In this document: positions 9,593 through 18,443 of the stretch, one piece after another | Layout: every line of letters begins with the position of its first letter | Position numbering within the stretch: the stretch's first letter is position 1 | Origin: Alphaproteobacteria bacterium | GTDB lineage: Bacteria > Pseudomonadota > Alphaproteobacteria > Rhodobacterales > Rhodobacteraceae | Direction of reading: 5' to 3' | Assembly (NCBI GenBank): GCA_030148665.1 | Contig: JASBSZ010000015.1 | Location: 62,001-126,000 of the forward strand | Length of the DNA: 64,000 nt | Notes under the pieces: generated by a model | The model's database searches: none | What the model saw: only the letters and a program-made list of their open reading frames with translations | What the model was told of the DNA's origin: nothing | Position numbers and translations under genes: made by a program

Positions 9593-11265
9593 CACTGCAC
9601 CTCCGCCATCATGCGTACCGCCCCGGTCGGACATTCGGCGACGCACAGCCCGCAGCCCTTGCAGTAATCGGTACGGATCTCGTAGCCCCGTTCCAGGCGG
9701 ATCACGGCCATGTCGGGGCAGTACACATAGCAATTGTCGCAGTAGATGCAGGTCCCGCAGGAAAAGCACCTTTCAGCCTCGGCCAGCGCCTGTTCGGCGG
9801 CCAGAGGCAGCTGGACCTCGATAAAGCTGTCCAGACGTTCCTCAACGGGGCGGTTTTCCTGAATCTGGCGTGGCGCAGGGGGGTGGTAGGCGGTGTTTAT
9901 CTCGTCGAAACGCACTTCCGGTGCATTGACCGCCTCATGGTCGGCAGCCTTGTTCAGATAGGTGTCGATCGCCTCGGCGGCCTCTTTGCCCATGCCGATC
10001 GCGGCGCTGACGAAACGGTCCATGCTGGCCAGATCGCCCCCGGCAAAGACCCCCGGCAGGTCTGTCTGCCAGCTGTCGCCTGTCGACGCCAGCGCGCCGT
10101 CGGCCGTAATCAGCCCGTCCCAGATGCCGGGATCCGCATCCTGCCCGATGGCCGTCACGATGGCGTCGGCGTCGATGTCAAAGGCGCTGTCCGCGAGCGC
10201 TTCGACGGTGAATTCGCCGCGGCGCGCGCCGGGGATGAAGCGCACCTTTTCGCAGACCAGTGTCAGCCCTGCGACACGGGGCGTAACGGCGGGCTCGATG
10301 GCGCGCACGCGTGCCCCGGTGACAAGGGAGATGCCCTCTTCGCGGGCCTCGATCACCTCGTCGCGCTGGGCGGGCAGCGTTTCCTCGGCTTCCAGTGCAA
10401 GGATGGTGACGTCATGGCCCAGGCGACGCGCGCTGCGGGCGACATCCATCGCCGCGCTGCCGCCGCCGATCACCACCACGTGGCGGCCCAGAGGGGGTGT
10501 TTCGCCGGCATTTGTCTGCCGCAGGAATTCGGCGCCGTCCATTGCAAGGCCGTCGCGGGCCAGCGCACTGTCAGGGGCAAGCCCCGGCAGGTGTCTGGGA
10601 CGGCTCGCTCCGGTGGCCAGGTAGACGGCGTCGAAATCCTTGCGCAGCTTTTCCAGACCCGCACGCCCCGAAATGCGTTCCCCGCAGCGCAGGTCGAGAC
10701 CGTATTGCGTGATCCGCGCGATCTCGGCGTCCAGCACGGCCTTGTCCAGCCGATAGGATGGAATTCCCGATCGCAGCAACCCGCCGGGGGCATCGGATGC
10801 CTCGAACAGGGTCACGGCATGGCCGCGGCGCATCAGTTGCCAGGCGGCCGACAGGCCGGCGGGGCCGCCACCCACGATCGCCACCTTGCGCCCGGTGGCC
10901 GGGCCAGGTGCGGGCAGGCGCCAGCCCTGCGCTATGGCGTGGTCGCCGACATGGCGTTCGAGGCTGCGGATACTGACGGTTTCATCCAGCTCGCTGCGAT
11001 TGCACACGCTTTGGCATGGGTGGTGACAGACCCGGCCGATCACCGCCGGAAAGGGATTGTTGGCCACCAGCGTCAGCCAGGCCTTGTGCATGTCGCCATC
11101 GCGGATCTGGCCGATCCATTCGGCGATATGGCCGTCCACGGGGCAGGCCCCCCGGCAGGGCGAAGGCACATCGCGGTGCCGGGGCAGGGCGCTGCGCCAG
11201 GTGCCTGTCAGGCGGTTGTCCGAGGTCAGGTAGGTCCACAGGGGCGAGGGCAGGTCATCCATCAT
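9592..11265 (-). CDS. padH: FAD/NAD(P)-binding subunit fused to a ferredoxin domain (PadH-like)
   Basis: This 557-residue protein resembles the small subunit of glutamate synthase (GltD) with an extra C-terminal ferredoxin. The N-terminus has the cysteine pattern CRGACPVDGHI...VCHHPCQSVC for [4Fe-4S] clusters; two dinucleotide folds follow (VAIVGGGPAGLSAAWQL for FAD, VVVIGGGSAAMDVARSA for NAD(P)). The last 80 residues carry CFSCGTC, CIYCDNCYVYCP and CKGCGLCVAECP. In Azoarcus/Aromatoleum the corresponding PadH flavoprotein and PadF ferredoxin are, as I recall, separate chains; here they appear merged. The subunit would pass electrons from the 2-oxoacid oxidoreductase to NAD(P) or ferredoxin. 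Not a true glutamate synthase subunit, because no GltB is present. Confidence 0.75.
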   Translation of the reverse strand: MMDDLPSPLWTYLTSDNRLTGTWRSALPRHRDVPSPCRGACPVDGHIAEWIGQIRDGDMHKAWLTLVANNPFPAVIGRVCHHPCQSVCNRSELDETVSIRSLERHVGDHAIAQGWRLPAPGPATGRKVAIVGGGPAGLSAAWQLMRRGHAVTLFEASDAPGGLLRSGIPSYRLDKAVLDAEIARITQYGLDLRCGERISGRAGLEKLRKDFDAVYLATGASRPRHLPGLAPDSALARDGLAMDGAEFLRQTNAGETPPLGRHVVVIGGGSAAMDVARSARRLGHDVTILALEAEETLPAQRDEVIEAREEGISLVTGARVRAIEPAVTPRVAGLTLVCEKVRFIPGARRGEFTVEALADSAFDIDADAIVTAIGQDADPGIWDGLITADGALASTGDSWQTDLPGVFAGGDLASMDRFVSAAIGMGKEAAEAIDTYLNKAADHEAVNAPEVRFDEINTAYHPPAPRQIQENRPVEERLDSFIEVQLPLAAEQALAEAERCFSCGTCIYCDNCYVYCPDMAVIRLERGYEIRTDYCKGCGLCVAECPTGAVRMMAEVQ

Positions 11266-11813
11266 GCAGCTCCTCTGAGTTCACCGGCGACGAGGGCATG
11301 GGCCTCGCGGCACGCGGCGACGTTTTCATCCTTTTTCGCGGGTGCGGTTTCGCGGATCACCTGGACGAGCGTGTCGATCATGGGTGCCCCCATGGCCGCC
11401 GCAAGCGCGCCCAGAAGGGCCGAGTTCACCACCTTGCCCAGCTGATTGCGCCGGGCAATGGCGCGGCCGTCGATACAGATGGCCCGGGCGCCGTCGGGCA
11501 GATCAAAGCTCGTCGTGGGGCGGGACGAGTTGATCACGACCAGCGTATCCTTGCCGACAGCGCCCAGAAAGGCTGGCTCGATCAGGCTGTCGTCAAAACA
11601 CAGAAAGGCATCGGCGTGCTCGATGTTGCTGCGCAGCCGGATCGGGCTGTCATCGGCGCGCAGGGCCGACATGACCGGCGTTCCCCGGCGTGCGCCGCCA
11701 TAGGTGGCAAAGGTCTGGACGAACTGCCCTTCGGCAAACAGGGCGCGGGCGAGCTGATTGCCCGCGGTCTGGGCGCCTTGCCCCCCGCGGCCGAGTATCA
11801 GGATTTCGCGCAA
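11262..11813 (-). CDS. padE: Candidate free PadE gamma subunit from an internal TTG start
   Basis: Within the ligase-PadE fusion, in the same frame, a TTG at 11813 begins LREILILGRGGQG, exactly where gamma subunits of this family begin. It would give a 183-residue protein of normal gamma-subunit length. The Shine-Dalgarno AAGGAGG lies 8 bases upstream (11822-11828). So free PadE and the long fusion could both be made from one mRNA. An ATG at 11852 is a second possible internal start but has no good ribosome binding site. This is an inference from start signals; expression as a separate protein is not demonstrated. Confidence 0.55.
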   Translation of the reverse strand: MREILILGRGGQGAQTAGNQLARALFAEGQFVQTFATYGGARRGTPVMSALRADDSPIRLRSNIEHADAFLCFDDSLIEPAFLGAVGKDTLVVINSSRPTTSFDLPDGARAICIDGRAIARRNQLGKVVNSALLGALAAAMGAPMIDTLVQVIRETAPAKKDENVAACREAHALVAGELRGAA

Positions 11814-13457
11814 TCTTGGTTCCTCCTTCTGCTGGGGATGCGTTTCGGCCATCGTTGCTGCGTGCCCGGCTGCCCCGGCCCGGCCATTGCTCTCGCTGGG
11901 GGTGTCATTCCCGCCGGGGCGCTGGCGCAGCTTGTATCTCTGGATCTTTCCGGTCGCGGTTTTTGGCAGGTCATCGACAAATTCGATCCAGCGCGGGTAT
12001 TTCCACAGGCCGACCTCGGTCTTGACGGTCTGCTTCAGCGCCTTTCGCAGCGCGTCGGTAACCATTGTGCCCGGTTGCAGAACGACAAGGGCCCTTGGCT
12101 TGATCAGCCCGGCGTCATCGGCGTGGGGGACGACTGCCGCTTCCAGAACCGCGGGGTGGGAAACCAGCGCCTGCTCGACCTCGAATGGCGAGACCCATTT
12201 CCCGCTGACCTTGAACATGTCGTCGGTGCGCCCGCAGTAGTGATAGAAGCCGGCGGAATCGCGAATGTACTTGTCGCCGGTGCGCACCCATTCGCCGACA
12301 AATGTCGCGCGGCTCTTTTCACGCTGGTTCCAGTACCCTTCGGCGGCCGAACCCCCGTTGACCCACAGCTCGCCCAGCGTGCCGTCGGGCACGTCGCAAC
12401 CCGTTTCGTCAACTAGGCGCAGGTGATAGCCCGGAACCGCGCGCCCCGAGGTGCCATAGCGGACATCCCCGGGCCGATTGCCCAGGAACATGTGCAGCAT
12501 TTCGGTCGAGCCCACCGCGTCGAGGATGTCGGTGCCCATCCGTGCCCGCCATTCCAGCCCGATTTCGCGCGGCAGCGCTTCGCCCGCCGAAACGCACAGC
12601 CTCAGCCGTCTTGTGCCGCTTTCGCGCCGGCAGCCGGGATCGGCCAGCATGGATGCATAAAGGGTAGGGACCCCGAAAAACAGCGTCGGGTCGTGCTGTG
12701 CCAGCATGCCGAGCACCGCCTCGGGCGTGGGCCGGTCGGGCAGCAGGGCCGTGGTCGCGCCCACCGACATGGGCAGTGCCATCCCCGAGCCCAGCCCATA
12801 GGCAAAGAACAGCTTGGCAGCGGAAAAGAACAGGTCGTCAGGGCCGATGTCCAGAACGCCTCGGCCCCAGCTTTCGGCTATGAAGGGCAGGCTGGCATGG
12901 ACATGTCGCACGCCCTTGGGATCGCCCGTGGATCCCGACGAGTACAGCCAGAAGGCCACCTCGTCGGCGCATGTGTCGGCCGTATCGAAATCGTCCGGTG
13001 CCTCGGCCAGCAGGGCGTCGAGGGTGGGATAGCCCGCGTCATTGTCGCCGATCACGACCACATGACGCAGGAACGGCAATGCGTCGAACAGGGGCGAGAC
13101 GACCGGCAGCAGGGATTGGTCCACGAACAATGCGCGCACCCGGCTGTCTGACAGAAGGTGGCCATATTGTCCCCTGTTCAGCAGGGTGTTCAGGCATACC
13201 GGAATGACCCCGGCCCGGAGGGCGCCCCAGAAAACGACCGGAAAATCGACCGTATCGCGCATCATCATGGCGATTCGCATTTCGGGTTCGATCCCGAGGC
13301 GGGTCAGGGCATTGGCGAATCGGCAACTGTCGCGCTGCAACCTGCCATAGGTCAGGCTGCGCCACGGGTCGATGAAGGCGACCTTTCGGCCAAGCCCCCG
13401 CGCCACGTTGCGGTCGATCATGTCCGTGACCGCATTGTAGTGCCTTGGCCGATTCAT
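11262..13457 (-). CDS. Benzoate-CoA ligase fused in frame to PadE gamma subunit
   Basis: A 731-residue open frame with two complete modules. Residues 1-515 form an adenylate-forming CoA ligase of the benzoate/4-hydroxybenzoate type: P-loop SSGSTGDPKG at 173-182, AVGSTEMLHMF, TGDKY, and the catalytic C-terminal lysine K504 in KTATGKIQR. Residues 549-731 form the gamma subunit of a 2-oxoacid:acceptor oxidoreductase (ILGRGGQGAQTAGNQLA, TYGGARRGTPVMS). A polar Gly/Ala/Ser-rich linker of about 35 residues joins them with no stop codon. Both modules yield benzoyl-CoA. The gamma part may also be translated alone from an internal TTG (separate entry). The stop overlaps the padH start (ATGA). Ligase specificity (benzoate, 4-hydroxybenzoate or both) cannot be told from sequence alone. 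Confidence 0.8.
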   Translation of the reverse strand: MNRPRHYNAVTDMIDRNVARGLGRKVAFIDPWRSLTYGRLQRDSCRFANALTRLGIEPEMRIAMMMRDTVDFPVVFWGALRAGVIPVCLNTLLNRGQYGHLLSDSRVRALFVDQSLLPVVSPLFDALPFLRHVVVIGDNDAGYPTLDALLAEAPDDFDTADTCADEVAFWLYSSGSTGDPKGVRHVHASLPFIAESWGRGVLDIGPDDLFFSAAKLFFAYGLGSGMALPMSVGATTALLPDRPTPEAVLGMLAQHDPTLFFGVPTLYASMLADPGCRRESGTRRLRLCVSAGEALPREIGLEWRARMGTDILDAVGSTEMLHMFLGNRPGDVRYGTSGRAVPGYHLRLVDETGCDVPDGTLGELWVNGGSAAEGYWNQREKSRATFVGEWVRTGDKYIRDSAGFYHYCGRTDDMFKVSGKWVSPFEVEQALVSHPAVLEAAVVPHADDAGLIKPRALVVLQPGTMVTDALRKALKQTVKTEVGLWKYPRWIEFVDDLPKTATGKIQRYKLRQRPGGNDTPSESNGRAGAAGHAATMAETHPQQKEEPRLREILILGRGGQGAQTAGNQLARALFAEGQFVQTFATYGGARRGTPVMSALRADDSPIRLRSNIEHADAFLCFDDSLIEPAFLGAVGKDTLVVINSSRPTTSFDLPDGARAICIDGRAIARRNQLGKVVNSALLGALAAAMGAPMIDTLVQVIRETAPAKKDENVAACREAHALVAGELRGAA
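11822..11828 (-). promoter_or_regulatory. Internal Shine-Dalgarno for padE
   Basis: AAGGAGG on the minus strand, 8 bases before an in-frame TTG, inside the linker of the ligase-PadE fusion (it encodes Lys-Glu-Glu). It is as strong as the best ribosome binding sites in the window and lies at the domain border. Confidence 0.6.
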
Positions 13458-13478
13458 CCGTCAACGCCTCGCGCAATT

Positions 13479-13528
13479 ACCGGGTATCTTAAAAGGTATA
13501 ACAGTACTAATATACTTAAATACCCGGT
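13479..13528. promoter_or_regulatory. Outer inverted repeat flanking the ligase/ridA operator
   Basis: Perfect 9-bp arms ACCGGGTAT (13479-13487) and ATACCCGGT (13520-13528) flank an AT-rich core of 32 bases in the divergent region between the ligase-padE operon and ridA. The core contains the 20-bp palindrome listed separately. The arms could be a second regulator site or an extended operator. Confidence 0.5.
13496..13515. promoter_or_regulatory. Island operator site 1
   Basis: GTATAACAGTACTAATATAC: 5-bp arms GTATA/TATAC around a central AGTACT. It lies 39 bases upstream of the ligase-padE start and 33 bases upstream of ridA. It shares the architecture GTAWW-N3-GTAC-N3-WWTAC with the sites at 14006, 27653 and 36673. 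Confidence 0.65.
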
Positions 13529-13547
13529 CATGCAAACGGAGATTGCC

Positions 13548-13970
13548 ATGAGCCACGAACACAGGATCGAACACGAAATCATTCACCCCGCGGGATGGGC
13601 CGCACCTGTCGGATATTCTAACGGCATCCTTGCCGCGCCCGGGCGCATGCTGTTCATTGCCGGTCAGGTCGGCTGGGACGAAAGGCAGATATTTCACAGC
13701 CCGGACCTGGCGCCTCAGTTCGAGCAGGCGCTGAAAAACGTGCTGGCGGTTGTCGAGGCTGCCGGAGGCGGTGCCGCCGATATCTGTCGGATGACGGCCT
13801 TTTGCTGTGACCGCGCTGCGTATCTCGAATCGCGTGCCGCGCTGGGCGTGATCTGGCGCCGCCATATGGGACGCCATTTTCCGGCCATGAGCATGATCTT
13901 CGTTTCCGACCTGCTGGATCATCCGGGCCTGATCGAGCTTGAGGCAACAGCGGTGATTCCGAGCGCGTGA
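13548..13970 (+). CDS. RidA/YjgF-family protein lacking the canonical active-site Arg
   Basis: A 140-residue protein of the Rid/YjgF fold: APGRMLFIAGQVGWDE, the long helix QFEQALKNVLAVVEAAGGG, and the C-terminal GLIELEATAVIPS. Canonical RidA hydrolyses reactive enamines/imines using an Arg in a PARS motif; here the equivalent reads PAMS, so the Arg is Met and classic imine deaminase activity is doubtful. The ATG at 13548 is preceded by GGAG with 6-base spacing; an in-frame ATG at 13530 has none. It is divergent from the ligase-padE operon with a shared operator and sits directly upstream of the hcr operon, so it is probably induced with the aromatic genes. Function unknown. Confidence 0.82.
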   Translation: MSHEHRIEHEIIHPAGWAAPVGYSNGILAAPGRMLFIAGQVGWDERQIFHSPDLAPQFEQALKNVLAVVEAAGGGAADICRMTAFCCDRAAYLESRAALGVIWRRHMGRHFPAMSMIFVSDLLDHPGLIELEATAVIPSA

Positions 13971-14005
13971 AAATAGCGGCAAACATGGCTATGGACGCAA
14001 AACAC

Positions 14006-14025
14006 GTAATGTGGTACCGATATAG
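14006..14025. promoter_or_regulatory. Island operator site 2 (hcr promoter)
   Basis: GTAATGTGGTACCGATATAG, 47-66 bases upstream of hcrC. Its first 14 bases match the complement of the site at 36673 in 13 positions, and its central GTAC and flanking A/T arms match the other two sites. Confidence 0.65.
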
Positions 14026-14071
14026 TTAAATAGGATATCCTCTGGAACCTCGGGCAAGGACTGGTGCCAGC

Positions 14072-14569
14072 ATGAGCCGTATCATCTCAGTCACCATCAA
14101 CGGGCGCAGCTATCAGGATCTCGTGCCTGACAACATGCTGCTGATCGATTATCTGCGCGAGCGCAGGCACCTGACTGGCGCCAAGCAGGGATGCGACGGC
14201 GGAGAATGCGGCGCCTGCACGGTTCTTGTGAACGGTGCGCCGCGCCTGTCCTGCATCACGCTGGCGTCATCCTGCGACGGGGTGAACATCGAAACGATCG
14301 AGGGCCAGGCGCGAGGAGGGCACCTCTCGCCCCTGCAGCGGGCGTTTCACGAGCTTCTCGGCGCGCAGTGCGGCTATTGCACGCCGGGCATGATCATGGC
14401 GGCCGAGGCCTTGCTCAGGCGCAATCCCGACCCGGATGACGACCAGATCCGGCAGGCACTGGCCGGCAACATCTGTCGCTGTACCGGCTATGGTGCGATC
14501 ATTCGTGCCGTCCATGCCGCCGCCCTGATGATGCGTGAAGATCTGGCAGGCGCGGAGGTCGGGCGATGA
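14072..14569 (+). CDS. hcrC: 4-Hydroxybenzoyl-CoA reductase gamma subunit ([2Fe-2S])
   Basis: A 165-residue small subunit of the xanthine oxidase family. It has the plant-type [2Fe-2S] motif [15 protein letters not shown] (about residues 47-61) and the second all-helical cluster CGYCTPGMI...NICRCTGY (about 108-142). In 4-hydroxybenzoyl-CoA reductase it carries electrons from ferredoxin towards the molybdenum site, removing the phenolic hydroxyl to give benzoyl-CoA. The gene order gamma-alpha-beta equals hbaBCD of Rhodopseudomonas. Its stop overlaps the hcrA start (ATGA). A hydroxylating family member is possible from this subunit alone; the beta subunit settles the assignment. Confidence 0.9.
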   Translation: MSRIISVTINGRSYQDLVPDNMLLIDYLRERRHLTGAKQGCDGGECGACTVLVNGAPRLSCITLASSCDGVNIETIEGQARGGHLSPLQRAFHELLGAQCGYCTPGMIMAAEALLRRNPDPDDDQIRQALAGNICRCTGYGAIIRAVHAAALMMREDLAGAEVGR

Positions 14570-16884
14570 AGGATGGCGCGAAACGACATGCCGTCGGCCA
14601 GCCGGCCCCGCTGATCGACGGTATCGAAAAGGTCACCGGGCGGGCGCGCTATACCGCCGACCTCGATCACGGGGATGCGCTGGTTGGCGCGATCCTGCGC
14701 TCGCCCGTCAGTCATGGGCGCATCCTGCGCGTGGATACCAGTCGCGCCGAGGCGCTCGACGGTGTCATGGCGGTTGTGACCGGCGATGACTGCGCCGTGC
14801 CGTATGGCGTCATTCCCATTGCCCAGAACGAATATCCGCTGGCGCGCGACAGGCTGCGCTACCGGGGCGAGCCCGTGGCCGCCGTGGCTGCCGTTGATGC
14901 GAAAACCGCGCGCAGGGCGCTCGACCTGATCGTGCTGGAAATCGAGGAACTGCCCGCCGTCCATACCAGTGACGAGGCCCGCGCGCCGGACGCTCCGCGG
15001 TTGCACGACAACAAGCCCGGGAATATCGAGCGCGAGGTTCACCATGTCTTTGGCAACCCGGCCGATGGCTTTGCCCAGGCCGACCTGGTGCGCGAGGCCA
15101 GCTTTTCCTGCGCCGAGGTCAACCACGCGATGATGGAGCCCCACGCCGCGCTGGCCGAGTACGACCCCGAGCGCGACCGGCTGACCTTTCATTCCGTTAC
15201 CCAGGTGCCGTTTTACGTCCATCTGACGCTGGCGCGTTGCCTCGAGATGGACGCCTCGCGCATCCGCGTGATCAAGCCTTTTGTCGGCGGCGGATTCGGG
15301 GCGCGCACCGAGACCCTGAATTTCGAGATCATCACTGCGCTGCTGGCACGCAAGGCCGGGGCCAGGGTGATGATGCGCCTCTCTCGCGAGGAGAGCTTTC
15401 TCACCCATCGCGGCCGGCCGCAGACCGACGTGCATCTGAAGATCGGGATGACCGGCAAGGGCAGGATCACCGCAGTCGAGGCCGAGGTCACGATGGCCGG
15501 CGGCGCCTATGCCGGCTATGGGCTGGTGACCATCCTTTATGCCGGCGCATTGTTGCATGGCATCTACGACATCGCCAATGTCCGCTATGACGGCTGGCGC
15601 GTCTATACCAACACACCGCCCTGTGGTGCCATGCGAGGGCATGGAACCGTGGATGTCCGCCATGCCTTTGAATGTCTGCTCGACCGGATGAGTCGCAAAC
15701 TGGGGCTTGATCCATTCGAGGTGCGCCGGGCAAATCTGCTGAATGCGCCGCTGTTCACCGCCAATGGCCTGATGGTCAATTCATATGGTCTGGATGAATG
15801 TCTGGACAGGGTCGAAAAGGCCAGCAACTGGCATGAACGCAAGGGCCGGCTGGGGCCGGGGCGGGGGCTGGGCATGGCTTGCTCGCACTATGTCAGCGGT
15901 GCCGCCAAACCCGTCCACTGGACGGGCGAGCCCCATGCCGTCGTCTCGATGAAGCTGGATTTCGATGGCGGGATCACCGTGTTTACCGGGGCCAGCGATA
16001 TCGGTCAGGGCTCCAGCACGATCGTTGCGCTTGCCACGGCCGAGATCCTGTCCATCGGGATCGAGCGGATCCGGGTCGTGGCCAATGACAGCGCCGTGAC
16101 GCCCAAGGACAACGGATCCTATTCGTCCCGCGTGACCTTCATGGTGGGCAATGCGGCCATCGAGGCCGCCAGGGCGATGCGCGAAAAACTGGTGGCGGCT
16201 GCGGCAAACAAGCTGGAGGCCGACCCCGAGGATATCCTCTGCGAGGCCGAGACATTCTCGGTCAGGGGCAGCGCCCAGTCGATGCTGGGCTTTGAAGAGG
16301 TCGCCCTTGCCGCCCTTGCCGCCGAGGGCACGATCAACGTCAAGGGAACCTTTTCCACCCCGCCCGAGGCCCAGGGGGGCAAACATCGTGGCGGTGCCGT
16401 CGGCGCAACCATGGGCTTTTCCTACGGGGCGCAGGTGGTCGAGGTCGAGGTCGATCGCGATACCGGCCAGGTGATGGTGAAAAAGGTCTGGGCGGCACTC
16501 GATTGCGGCTATGCCATCAACCCGCTGGCCGTGCGCGGTCAGATCGAGGGCTCGGTCTGGATGGGCATGGGTCAGGCGCTGAGCGAAGAAACCGCATATC
16601 GCGAGGGGCTGCAATCCCATGCCGGCCTGCTGGACTACAAGGTACCGACAATCGTCGAATCCCCGGATATCGAGGTATTCATTGTCGAATCCATCGACCC
16701 CAACGGTCCCTTCGGGGCCAAGGAGGCTGGCGAAGGGGCATTGTCCGGCTTTCCGCCCGCGCTGGCCAATGCCATCGCCGATGCGACAGGGGTCGATGCC
16801 GATTTCCTGCCATTCACGCCCGACCGTCTGCTGGAAGCGATGAGAAAGGCCGAAAAGGCCCGCAAGAGAGAGGCGGCCCAATGA
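14566..16884 (+). CDS. hcrA: 4-Hydroxybenzoyl-CoA reductase alpha subunit (molybdenum)
   Basis: A 772-residue molybdopterin cytosine dinucleotide subunit of the xanthine oxidase family. Visible family motifs are [13 protein letters not shown] near the N-terminus, VGGGFGART, the [10 protein letters not shown] segment, [11 protein letters not shown], and the C-terminal [11 protein letters not shown] that supplies the conserved active-site Glu. It binds 4-hydroxybenzoyl-CoA and performs the Birch-like reductive dehydroxylation with Mo. It is translationally coupled on both sides (ATGA with hcrC and with hcrB). Length matches known HcrA/HbaC proteins. Expression is probably controlled from the operator at 14006. 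Confidence 0.92.
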   Translation: MKDGAKRHAVGQPAPLIDGIEKVTGRARYTADLDHGDALVGAILRSPVSHGRILRVDTSRAEALDGVMAVVTGDDCAVPYGVIPIAQNEYPLARDRLRYRGEPVAAVAAVDAKTARRALDLIVLEIEELPAVHTSDEARAPDAPRLHDNKPGNIEREVHHVFGNPADGFAQADLVREASFSCAEVNHAMMEPHAALAEYDPERDRLTFHSVTQVPFYVHLTLARCLEMDASRIRVIKPFVGGGFGARTETLNFEIITALLARKAGARVMMRLSREESFLTHRGRPQTDVHLKIGMTGKGRITAVEAEVTMAGGAYAGYGLVTILYAGALLHGIYDIANVRYDGWRVYTNTPPCGAMRGHGTVDVRHAFECLLDRMSRKLGLDPFEVRRANLLNAPLFTANGLMVNSYGLDECLDRVEKASNWHERKGRLGPGRGLGMACSHYVSGAAKPVHWTGEPHAVVSMKLDFDGGITVFTGASDIGQGSSTIVALATAEILSIGIERIRVVANDSAVTPKDNGSYSSRVTFMVGNAAIEAARAMREKLVAAAANKLEADPEDILCEAETFSVRGSAQSMLGFEEVALAALAAEGTINVKGTFSTPPEAQGGKHRGGAVGATMGFSYGAQVVEVEVDRDTGQVMVKKVWAALDCGYAINPLAVRGQIEGSVWMGMGQALSEETAYREGLQSHAGLLDYKVPTIVESPDIEVFIVESIDPNGPFGAKEAGEGALSGFPPALANAIADATGVDADFLPFTPDRLLEAMRKAEKARKREAAQ

Positions 16885-17861
16885 CCGAGTACATGCCGGA
16901 ATTCGAGCATCTGGTGCCCGCTTCGCTGGACGAGGCCCTTGCCGTGCTGGCCGAGCGACCGGATTCGCGCGTTTGCGCCGGGGGAACGGACCTGCTGGTA
17001 AACATGCGCCGCGGGCTGGTCGAGGCCGGGACGCTGGTCGATCTGGGCATGGTCGATGCGCTGCGTATCCTGAAGCAGGACGATACCGGCCTGACCATCG
17101 GCGCCGGTGTCACGCTGGCGGCATTGCTCAAGGCCGATCTGGACTGGTCGCAGCTGAATGCCCTGCGCGAGGCGCTGGCTGCGGTGGCGGGCCCGACCCA
17201 TCGCGAGATGGCGACCGTTGGAGGAAACCTGTGTCAGGATACGCGCTGCCTGTACTACAATCAGAGCGAGTGGTGGCGGCGATCCAACGACTACTGCCTG
17301 AAATATCGCGGTGAAACCTGCCATGTCGCGCCCAAGGGAAACCGTTGTCGTGCGGCTTATTGCGGTGATCTGGCACCTGCGCTGATGGTGCTGGGGGCCG
17401 AGGTTTCGATTGCCGGGCCTGATGGCGCGCGCCGGGTCGGTATCGGCGATCTGTTTGCCGAGGATGGCGCCGACCACCTGAAACTGAAGGCCGGCGAAAT
17501 CCTGGTCGCGGTGCATCTTCCCCGCGCCGAGGGGCGCTCGACCTACGGCAAGATCAGGCAGCGCGGCGCGATCGACTTTCCTCTGGCCGGTGTCGCCGTT
17601 TCCTGTCGCGGCCGGGATGACGGCCTGTGGTTCTCGCTTGCCGTTACGGGGACGAATTCATGCCCTGTCATGGTCGAGATGCCCGCCCCTATGACCCGCG
17701 ACGACGCGGCTGACGTATTTTTCCGCGACATGTCGCGCCGTGTGCAAAAGGCCGTGTCGCCGCAGCGTACCACCACCGTCGCACCCCATTTCCGCCGCCT
17801 GTCGGTGTCGGCCCTGGCCGCGCGGCTGGCGCGTGGTCTGGCCGGGGTTGCCGATCCGTGA
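16881..17861 (+). CDS. hcrB: 4-Hydroxybenzoyl-CoA reductase beta subunit (FAD and extra [4Fe-4S])
   Basis: A 326-residue FAD subunit starting [11 protein letters not shown] at the ATG that overlaps the hcrA stop. Besides the family flavin motifs ([22 protein letters not shown]) it contains an insertion with cysteines 123, 139, 147 and 156 ([29 protein letters not shown]). This insertion is the hallmark of HcrB: it holds a [4Fe-4S] cluster that lowers the potential and reverses electron flow compared with ordinary hydroxylases. It is therefore the strongest evidence that the operon is a 4-hydroxybenzoyl-CoA reductase and not a xanthine or nicotinate type enzyme. Confidence 0.93.
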   Translation: MTEYMPEFEHLVPASLDEALAVLAERPDSRVCAGGTDLLVNMRRGLVEAGTLVDLGMVDALRILKQDDTGLTIGAGVTLAALLKADLDWSQLNALREALAAVAGPTHREMATVGGNLCQDTRCLYYNQSEWWRRSNDYCLKYRGETCHVAPKGNRCRAAYCGDLAPALMVLGAEVSIAGPDGARRVGIGDLFAEDGADHLKLKAGEILVAVHLPRAEGRSTYGKIRQRGAIDFPLAGVAVSCRGRDDGLWFSLAVTGTNSCPVMVEMPAPMTRDDAADVFFRDMSRRVQKAVSPQRTTTVAPHFRRLSVSALAARLARGLAGVADP

Positions 17862-17924
17862 CCGACATCATTCCGCCTGCCTGAGGGGCGGATCCTGACA
17901 GAAACCGAAGATGGAGCCAAAAAG

Positions 17925-18422
17925 ATGACCTACACGCGCCGATGCGTTCAGATGTTGTACGAGGATCACCAGGCTGTCATGGCTCTTGCATCCGAGATCG
18001 ACGGCCTGCTCGGCCGGACCGGGCGGGATGGCCCCGACATGGGCGATGATGCCACGCACCAGCTTGTTTCGCGGGCGGTCGAGGCGATCGAGCACGAGGT
18101 CACCGATCATTTCGCATTCGAAGAGAAATCGATGTTTCCGCTTCTGCGCGAAGAGGGTGAGGACGAGATCTGTGACCATCTGGACGAGGATCACCGCGTC
18201 ATCCTGCCCTTGGGGAAATCGGCCGCGGCCATCGCGCGCAAGGGGTTGCAAGAGGGATTCGATCACGATTCCTGGCAGAAATTCGTCCACGACGCGGGCG
18301 AATTCATCGAACGCATCCTGGCGCACGCAGAAAAGGAAGACATGGCGATGCTGCCGCTGCTCGAGGACATTCTGGACGCCGAAACCGACATGCAGCTGGC
18401 CGAGGAATATGCCTCGGCCTGA
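17925..18422 (+). CDS. Hemerythrin-like (HHE) protein
   Basis: A 165-residue helical protein with the di-iron ligand pattern of hemerythrin HHE domains: EDHQAVM near the start, HEVTDHFAFEEKSMFP in the middle, CDHLDEDHRVI, and HAEKEDMAMLP near the end. Such proteins bind or sense O2, NO or iron, or help repair iron-sulfur clusters. It starts 63 bases after hcrB with a good site (GGAG ahead of ATG) and may be read from the hcr promoter. In this context a role in shielding the oxygen-sensitive Hcr and Bcr enzymes is plausible, but this is inference. Confidence 0.85.
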   Translation: MTYTRRCVQMLYEDHQAVMALASEIDGLLGRTGRDGPDMGDDATHQLVSRAVEAIEHEVTDHFAFEEKSMFPLLREEGEDEICDHLDEDHRVILPLGKSAAAIARKGLQEGFDHDSWQKFVHDAGEFIERILAHAEKEDMAMLPLLEDILDAETDMQLAEEYASA

Positions 18423-18443
18423 GCCGCGCCAAAAGGGAGACAG

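Noticed and set aside
9592-11265. Glutamate synthase small subunit
   Set aside because: The protein has the GltD fold, but there is no GltB large subunit, and it carries an additional ferredoxin domain and lies between 2-oxoacid oxidoreductase genes.
11850-11852. Internal ATG as the padE start
   Set aside because: It is in frame, but it has no Shine-Dalgarno and would add a non-conserved stretch before the gamma domain; the TTG at 11813 with AAGGAGG is better supported.
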